Assembly (NCBI GenBank): GCA_039519185.1
Contig: CM076851.1
Span: 47,846,751 to 47,910,750, forward strand
DNA from: Astragalus membranaceus
Taxonomy: Eukaryota; Streptophyta; Magnoliopsida; Fabales; Fabaceae
DNA length: 64,000 nt
Direction: 5' to 3'
The notes under the pieces were generated by a model. That model was not told the origin of the DNA and made no database searches. It saw only the letters and a program-made list of their open reading frames with translations. The position numbers and the translations under genes were made by a program. Numbering within the stretch: position 1 is the first letter of the stretch; every line of letters starts with the position of its first letter. Of this stretch, positions 59,701 through 64,000 are shown piece by piece.

Positions 59701-60400
59701 GCCAGCATAGAAAAGTTATTGAAAATAAACTAGATAACTAAATTAGTGCACTAACATTGAGAAATGAAATAGAAACAAACATGTTTCATAAATTCAAAAC
59801 ACACACCTTACTACTGAGAAAAAGCAATTCCTCGCCATGGTCATTCTTCCATGAAGTCACGTGACCACCGTATAGGTACACCTGCAGATCGAAACGCAAA
59901 ACAAAGAAACGAACGAAATGCCATAAGAATCAGACACAGCAAGCCAAAACACAAGCGATTTGTTTTCTCCTTTCTCTTCACTTAATTTTACGGTTAATTT
60001 CAGTCAAAAATAGCGCAAAAACTAGATCAGCTTCCTCCGTTACTAAACCGCAATTACGGAAACAAAAATTAACAAACAAAATCAAAATCTAAATCCAAAT
60101 AAATTCTCACGAGATCAGAACCACGAAAACCAAAATCAAAACAAAAACAATGATAATAATGAGAATCGGTGTTGAGAAAGTTGAAATCTAAAACGGAGAA
60201 AGTGAATCGAGAAGTAGATTGGAAGAAATAGAAGCAGATCAAGGAGAAAAACGAAGAGAGAAGAAGATGATGACCTCTGCGGAGGAACCACGAGACTCGC
60301 GGAGAAGAACCTTGTCGAGACCATTGAGGCCTTTGATTAACGAATAGGAAGGTGAAGGTGCTGATGAAGGAGCAGTTTTTTCCTTTTCGCTATTCATCAT
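53758..60400 (-). CDS. Glucose-6-phosphate 1-epimerase-like protein (aldose 1-epimerase fold)
   Basis: Converts alpha- to beta-glucose 6-phosphate in related enzymes; the fold is the galactose-mutarotase type. Eight exons: 60400-60275, 59881-59807, 59150-59094, 58206-58046, 57906-57766, 55531-55429, 54616-54517, 53972-53758. All join in phase to 325 residues, the usual size for the plant family. Landmarks: YGGHVTSWKNDHGEELLFLS (exon 2), the sugar-binding run GGIPICFPQ/FGSHGTLDQHGFARN (exons 3-4), FAYHTYFSVSDI with the catalytic His (exon 5), WNPWDKKAKAMADF and CVEAAA with the catalytic Glu (exon 8). There is no signal peptide, so it is probably cytosolic. Two start codons are adjacent (60400 and 60397). 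The large intron 55532-57765 holds three transposon remnants. No lesion is visible, so the gene is likely functional. Confidence 0.92.
55745..56316 (+). mobile_element. RTE-type LINE 3' fragment in an epimerase intron
   Basis: Plus-strand frames read TRFKYIGSIIQNN, EGDVNHRIQAGW, then VSVEEMRML, KRVGMAPTAE and RRVDQMEGNPIA, with several frame breaks. This is the end of the RTE-clade LINE reverse-transcriptase protein in plants (FKYLGSI...GDVNHRI...VGVAPI...RRVDQMEE as I recall it). A 'tgttgttgttg' tail follows near 56295. The 5' part is missing, as is usual for LINE copies. It is opposite in strand to the host gene. Confidence 0.75.
56741..57347. mobile_element. hAT-like non-autonomous element in the same intron
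   Basis: Left end 'aggggtgttcatagg', right end 'gacaaacacccct', complementary for about 9 bases. The interior has 'ggtttggg' and 'ggttcgggttt' subterminal words. The possible 8 bp duplication is degenerate (aacctgtt/cgcctatt, 5 of 8). No coding capacity. Confidence 0.55.
57490..57641 (+). mobile_element. tRNA-derived SINE in the same intron
   Basis: A box-A-like 'tagtgcagtgg' and a box-B-like 'ggattcaatcg' about 45 bp apart, then an A-run at 57629-57640. The likely target duplication is GGTTCCAATCA (57479-57489) and GGTTGCAACCA (57642-57652), 9 of 11 matches. It is older than the SINE at 50997. Confidence 0.65.
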
Positions 60401-60640
60401 AGATTACTATTACACCTCCCTCTCCGTGGATTCTGAATTTATAATAGCAACTGTAATAATCACAAAACTTCTATCGCTATTGCTATCGCTGTTCGGATAT
60501 TCTCAACTTCGCCGCCGTATCAATTATTTCTTTTGTTTCTCGGACACTCCCCCAGCCAGATCCTCTCTCTCTATGATACTGGCACCACACGCCCAACTTT
60601 TTTCTTTTATTGTTTTTATATTATTTTTATTTTTACCAGG
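60401..60640 (-). promoter_or_regulatory. 5' flank of the epimerase gene
   Basis: About 240 bases between the start codon and a foldback element. C/T-rich on parts of the minus strand. The promoter and leader must lie here or overlap the foldback; no TATA box is clear. Confidence 0.35.
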
Positions 60641-61066
60641 CTTCCGCTTTTATTTATTGCGCTACGGTATATACTTACATAATTATATTTTTTTGTGTGT
60701 TTTGGAAATCATTAGCATAGTTTAAATGGGCTTCGCTACAAAGGCTCAATAAGCACATCGCTGCAAATCTCTTTACACACCCTCCTGATCCAACGGCCGA
60801 GCTGAGCTCGGCTCGGCAAGGTCGAAAGGTGCATGATAGCGCGCGTGGAGACGTGTGGTGTGATCTTGACCTATCGACATTGCCAAGCCGAGCTTGACCG
60901 TTAGATCATGAAGGTGTGTAAAGAAATTTGGAGCAATGTGTTTATTGGGCCTTTGTAGCGAAGCCCATTTGGACTGTGCTAACGCTGTCCAAAACACCCA
61001 AAAAACTTCTATTGTAGCACAGTAAATAAAAGCGGAAGATAGGCACGGGAGTACCTGTCTTCCGCT
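60641..61066. mobile_element. Foldback (inverted-repeat) element upstream of the epimerase
   Basis: Left words 'cttccgcttttatttattg', 'aaatgggcttcgctacaaag' and 'ctctttacacaccct' recur as reverse complements in the right half ('aataaaagcggaag', 'ctttgtagcgaagcccattt', 'aggtgtgtaaagaaa'). The arms are roughly 170 bp and meet at a 'gagctgagctcggctcggca' centre. The right tip holds an extra small hairpin (agcggaaga...tcttccgct, 61030-61066). The left tip looks trimmed. Confidence 0.8.
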
Positions 61067-61306
61067 AATCTATATAAATAAACTAAAATAACACTTAGTA
61101 TGAAATAGAAAGAGTAGGTCGTCATTATTAGTTCCGCGTACAACCTTAGCCGCTTCTCTCCCCAATTTATTTCTACTCCTCTCCTTATTCCTACACATTT
61201 AACGAAGATGGGTGATTTTGGGTCATTCCTTGGTGCGGCGTTGTTTACTTTTCTGAATGACACCCATTATTTTTTTTCTACCGACCCATTTTTTCTACTA
61301 GATGTA
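61067..61306. other. Spacer between foldback and truncated copia
   Basis: A minus frame (61263-61009) contains NNAAPRNDPKSPIFVK, but I cannot assign it. No other feature is supported. Confidence 0.35.
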
Positions 61307-63980
61307 TGTCTGCAAGTTGTGCTTTTGTTGGTATGGGCATGAGGTGAATGACACCAGCCTGCACTTTATCACGAACCAAGTGGCAATCTAATTCAATGTG
61401 TTTTGTCCGTTGATGAAATATAGGATTCTAGGCAATGTGAATTGCTGATTTGTTATCACAAAACAGTGATACAGCAGTGTTGTGTGGCCTATGTAAATCC
61501 TGCAAGAGATAAAGCATCCATTGAATTTCTGAGGTGGTGATGGCAAGAGCACGATATTCTGCCTCAGATTAAGAACGTGAGACAATACTCTGTTTCTTGG
61601 ACTTCCAACTGATCAAGGAAGAGCCATAGAAGATACAGAAGCTAGTAGTAGACCTCCTGCTATCAGGACAAGCTGCCCAATCTGCATCACTGAATGCAGT
61701 CAATTTCCTATCAGATTCAACAGCAAAAAATAAACCACGACCAGGGCAAGATTTGAGATATTTCAGAATGTGAATTGCAGCCACCATATAAGGAGTGAGA
61801 GGATTAGCAATAAATAGGCTAAGCTTGTTCACAGCATAGCACAAATCAGGCCTAGTATTAGTCAAGTAAATCAGTATGCCAAGGAGGCGGCGATATTGGG
61901 TGGGATCCTCCAAAGGAGCACCTGTATGAGCACTTAACTTCAAATTAGGACTCATGGGTGTAGAAGCAGGCTTACAAGCAAGAAGCCCTGCCTCCTCAAT
62001 GAGCTCAAGAGCATATTTGCGCTGAGATAGAACTATGCTAGCAGAGGATCTGGCCACCTCAGGATCTGGCCACCTCAAGACCCAGAAAAAATTTGAGAGC
62101 ACCCAAGTCTTTTATCTTGAATTCATCATCAAGAAGCTTTTTAATCTTTCGAATCTAATCTAGATTGTCACCTGTGAGAACAACATCATCAACATAGATG
62201 AGTAAGATAGTAATGGTTGAAGCTGATTGTTTGATTAGGAGAGAGTAATCATGTTTTGATTGAACAAAGCCCAAATGAAGCAAAAAAAGAGATTGGCTTG
62301 GCATTCCATTGCCTGTTAGCTTGCTTCAAACCATACAAGGACTTTTGAAGCTTGCAAACCTTGTCAGGAGAAGAATTAGGGATGCATGGAGGGATCTTCA
62401 TGTAGACCTCCTCTTGAAGATCACCATGAAGAAAGGCATTATTGACATCTAGCTGTTGTAGATGCCAATTGTGAGTAGCTTGCAGAGCAAGAACCAATCT
62501 AACAGTGGCCACTTGACCACTGGGGAAAATGTTTCTGAGTAGTCCACCCCCTGGAGTTGGGTGAAACCCTTGGCCACTAAACGAGCCTTGTATCTCTCAA
62601 TAGAACCATCAGCCTTTTGTTTGATTTTGTATACCCACTTGCAGCCTATAAGATGCTTGCCAGGAGGTAAACCAGTGATAACCCAAGTGGAATTCATGTC
62701 AAGAGCTTGAATTTCTTGTTGCATAGCATCAAGCTAGCATTGATGCTTGGAAGCTTGAGCAAAAGTTTTAGGTTCAACAGAAGTGCTAAGAGCTGCAATG
62801 AAGGTTCTATGGGAAGAAGAAAGATTATCATATGGATATGAAATACCTGAGGGTGAGTTTTCAGCAGAGGAGACAGAAACCATGCCACAATGAAAATTTT
62901 GCAGATAAGAGGGTTTGGTTTTGACTCTGGTGGAGACTCTTAAGGGTGCGGGATGGTCAATGGCTAAGGGTGGGATCTTAGGATTAGTGGTAGGGGAAGA
63001 TGAGAGAGCAGGACTCTGTGTTTGAGATGAGCAGGACTCTGTTTGAGATGAGGTGGTGTTGGAGGGAGTAGAACAATCAGCTGGTGGAGAAACAGAACTG
63101 TCAAATAGGTCAGTGAGGGCAACTTTTGAAGGGGGAATGGACTGTGGAGTAGGTGAGGTGGTTGTTGAGGAGGGATAGGGAAAGATGTTTTCATAAAAGG
63201 AGACATTTATAGATAGGAATATCTCATGATTGTGGAGGTCAAACAGAAGATAGCCTTTTACACCTTGGGAGTGCCCAATGTGAATACATTTTCTTGCTCT
63301 AGGAAGGAATTTGGTTCTATGTGCAGTAAGGGTAAAAGCAAAGAGAGCCAAAAACTCTAAGAGGGGACAGGTCAAGGGTTTTGTTGTATAGGAGATAGTA
63401 AGGAGAGTTGGAGTTAAGTGTGGTGGAAGGGAGACGGTTAATGATATGGATGGCATGACATATGGCAAAGTCCCAGAATTGGATAGGGAGATGAGATTGA
63501 AACATAAGGGAGCGAGCAACATTTAGAATGTGTTGGTGCTTACGTTCAACAATGCCATTTTGTTGAGGGGTTTCTACACAAGATTTTTGGTGAACAATAC
63601 CCTTAGAGAGGTAAAACTCAGGGATGGGAAACTCAACACCATTATCAGACCTAATAACCTTGATATTGACATTGAATTGAGTGTGAACAAAATCAACAAA
63701 TTGTATGAGATGATTTCTAGCTTCAGCTTTGGTTCTCATGAGTTTTATCCAAGTAAATCTAGACCTATCATCCACAATTGTTAAAAAATACTTGTTTCCT
63801 TTCATAGATGGAGTGGCAAAGGGACCCCAGATGTCAACATGAATCATGTCAAAATTGTGAAGTGAAGGTGAATTGTGAATAGAGAAAACAAGTTTCTTTT
63901 GCTTTGCAAAATGACAAGTATCACAATTTTCATTTGAAATTAAAGGCATATTACAATGTAGTTTCTGTATAAGGTGGTAA
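61307..63980 (-). pseudogene. pol: copia pol of copy 2, broken
   Basis: In order on the minus strand: integrase (63949-63317) with HVDIWGP, RSDNGVEF and an intact GIVERKHQ catalytic-Glu block; integrase C-terminal and linker (63522-62734), ending at a TAG in the HQC-W-LDAM tryptophan position (62731-62733); reverse transcriptase (62724-62249) with CKWVYKIK and LYGLKQA; the YVDD region near 62190 lies in a disrupted stretch; RNase H (62102-61388) with SDADWA. A small direct duplication ('ggatctggccacctca') near 62046-62081 adds residues before VLSQRKYALEL. Several frameshifts are present. Confidence 0.88.
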
Positions 63981-64000
63981 CATGTGGGGGAGGGGTGTCC
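61307..64000 (-). mobile_element. Ty1/copia retrotransposon copy 2, truncated
   Basis: Runs off the right edge of the window. At its 3' end, homology stops within RNase H at about 61307 (after the QLADI block, where KPLP and the 3' LTR should follow), so the 3' LTR is missing. It is the same copia lineage as the element at 4076-9008 but clearly diverged. Confidence 0.9.

Noticed and set aside
61009..61263. 84-codon minus-strand frame with NNAAPRNDPKSPIFVK
   Set aside because: Some protein-like character, but no family, splice context or second exon could be supported.
1..64000. tRNA, rRNA genes and CRISPR arrays
   Set aside because: None were seen; the tRNA-like words belong to SINEs, and the repeat arrays lack the spacer-repeat pattern of CRISPR, which would not be expected in a plant nucleus.

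Overview
This window is plant nuclear DNA, most likely from a legume. It is AT-rich, has multi-exon genes with GT-AG introns, and carries plant transposon families. The legume assignment is an inference: it rests on short 'TTTTTGGTCC' foldback repeats and on long-LTR elements with ends (TGTCATACCC...) and primer sites I associate with temperate legumes.

Only two host genes look intact. At the left end is a plus-strand, two-exon gene for a DUF863-like protein (CDS 1631-3450). Towards the right is a minus-strand, eight-exon gene for a glucose-6-phosphate 1-epimerase-like enzyme (53758-60400); all its exon phases join to give 325 residues. A third gene, a class III peroxidase (minus, 11960-21929), is dead. 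A 7.45 kb CACTA transposon sits inside its signal-peptide exon, and the front of its second exon is missing next to a MITE.

The rest is mostly transposons in layers. From left to right: a copia element with 98%-identical LTRs but broken genes (4076-9008); the 5' end of a hAT element (10479-11657); CACTA-1 (14425-21877, target duplication CCA) with a 12-exon transposase-like/Ulp1-like gene carrying just two lesions; a solo LTR (22314-23333); a degenerate ~130 bp tandem repeat; CACTA-2 (25161-45365, target duplication TTA), which split that repeat; a Tat-like non-autonomous LTR element with an antisense extra ORF (46129-50097); a SINE with a perfect 18 bp target duplication (50997-51124); and a second, truncated copia element (61307-64000, minus).

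CACTA-2 is the most interesting object. It shows no transposase. All on one strand it carries exon-sized pieces of at least six host genes: ribosomal protein eL18, a DNAJC17-like protein, fimbrin, dynamin-related protein 1, an EDR2-like START protein and NDUFS4. Several keep working-looking splice sites. It was later hit by an LTR element that became a solo LTR (26944-41447), which was itself hit by an 11.7 kb long-LTR element without coding capacity (27528-39213). That gives a four-step history: satellite, CACTA, solo LTR, LARD.
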